Shown here piece after piece: positions 60,492 through 60,939 of a DNA stretch of 60,939 bases. The position numbers and the translations under genes were made by a program. The notes under the pieces are model-generated. The model was not told where the DNA came from. It did no database searches and saw only the letters and a program-made list of their open reading frames with translations. Position 1 is the stretch's first letter. Each line of letters opens with the position of its first letter. Source of the DNA: Lachnospiraceae bacterium UBA1729 (GTDB taxonomy: Bacteria > Bacillota > Clostridia > Lachnospirales > Lachnospiraceae); contig DCIJ01000090.1 of assembly GCA_002315945.1 (NCBI GenBank), positions 188 through 61,126 on the forward strand, given 5' to 3'.

Positions 60492-60860
60492 ATGAAGAAG
60501 CCACGCCTGATTAACAGTTTTAAATATGCTTTCACGGGCATAATAACTGCAGTAAGGGACGAACGAAATATGAAGATACACCTCTTTGCAACCCTTCTGG
60601 TTATTGCATTAGGTTTATCATTACACATCAGACTATGGGAATGGCTTGTGTGTATTGGCTGGATATTTCTGGTTATAGGAGCTGAAATGTTTAATACTGC
60701 CATTGAAAATGCAGTGAATCTTGTAACGTCTGATTATAATCTCTTTGCCCAAAAGGCAAAAGATATTTCGGCCGGAGCAGTGCTTGTACTGGCTATAGGT
60801 GCCACAATTTCAGGAGTCCTGATTTTCCTTCCAAAAATAATTATTCTTTTTACCACCTAA
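60492..60860 (+). CDS. dgkA: Diacylglycerol/undecaprenol kinase (DgkA family)
   Basis: 122 residues with three membrane helices. The signature GAEMFNTAIENAVNL lies at about residues 68-82, including the catalytic Glu residues. Gram-positive members phosphorylate undecaprenol to feed cell-wall lipid carrier; others use diacylglycerol. Here it stands alone, without the usual ybeY or era neighbours. GGAGG lies 8 bases before the ATG. No terminator was seen in the remaining 79 bases of the window. Confidence 0.93.
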   Translation: MKKPRLINSFKYAFTGIITAVRDERNMKIHLFATLLVIALGLSLHIRLWEWLVCIGWIFLVIGAEMFNTAIENAVNLVTSDYNLFAQKAKDISAGAVLVLAIGATISGVLIFLPKIIILFTT

Positions 60861-60939
60861 ATTTTAATGTACTCATACATGGTTATACTAATCCATAGAT
60901 TTAATCATACAAATTTATAAATAAGAAAGTATAGAGAGA

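Overview
The window looks like chromosome of a motile, AT-rich, anaerobic Firmicute, most likely a Lachnospiraceae member near Butyrivibrio, Pseudobutyrivibrio or Roseburia. This is inferred from the gene content: FliY, CheC and CheD chemotaxis proteins, FapA, FlbD, a YloU-YloV(FakA)-RecG-DegV block, CarD, a split IspH/S1 pair, and a GH3 beta-glucosidase with reversed domain order like the one known from Butyrivibrio. No tRNA, rRNA, insertion sequence, prophage or CRISPR array was seen.

Region 1 (1-23419, minus strand) is a large motility and chemotaxis operon. In transcription order it reads flbD, motA, motB, fliL, fliM, fliY, cheY, fliO, fliP, fliQ, fliR, flhB, flhA, flhF, flhG, a PilZ/YcgR gene, cheB, cheA, cheW, cheC, cheD, a small membrane protein, fliA (sigma-28), fapA, a SwrB-like membrane protein, and a short MltG-like protein. 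It ends in an intrinsic terminator, after which rpsB begins from its own promoter and runs off the window. The order matches the end of the Bacillus subtilis fla/che operon (sigD-swrB-rpsB). The rod, hook, basal-body and filament genes that normally precede flbD are absent here.

Region 2 (23484-28384, minus) is yloU, yloV/fakA, recG and a degV/fakB-type gene, ending 64 bp before flbD with no visible terminator. An apparent extended -10 promoter precedes yloU. Region 3 is a convergent pair, yprB-like (+) and an isolated cheR (-), sharing a bidirectional terminator. Region 4 (30588-35771, minus) is a CarD, TetR, flavoprotein, cmk, ispH, rpsA operon. Region 5 (35831-37943, minus) is purA, a small membrane protein and a SEC-C protein. 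Region 6 (37951-50268, minus) is an AraC regulator, an orphan anti-sigma-like zinc-finger protein, polA, coaE, a long FtsA-like ATPase, a WalJ-type hydrolase, an ACT protein, a UPF0210 protein, pepD and mgtE.

Region 7 (50375-60939) is metabolic and accessory: an MFS transporter facing the AraC gene, a HAD phosphatase, a TetR regulator, the GH3 beta-glucosidase, a flavin reductase, an asparaginase, a zinc-ribbon protein, an iron alcohol dehydrogenase, a MarR/flavodoxin pair, and a diacylglycerol kinase.

No wholly new multi-gene system was identified. The signals that best deserve a second look are: the alcohol dehydrogenase control region, where a perfect 15-bp inverted repeat joins the promoter to the start codon; the FtsA-like ATPase with repeated tail modules; the overlapping palindromes in the flavodoxin-marR promoter; the uncharacterised proteins woven into the flagellar operon; and the TTG starts of fliA and motA.
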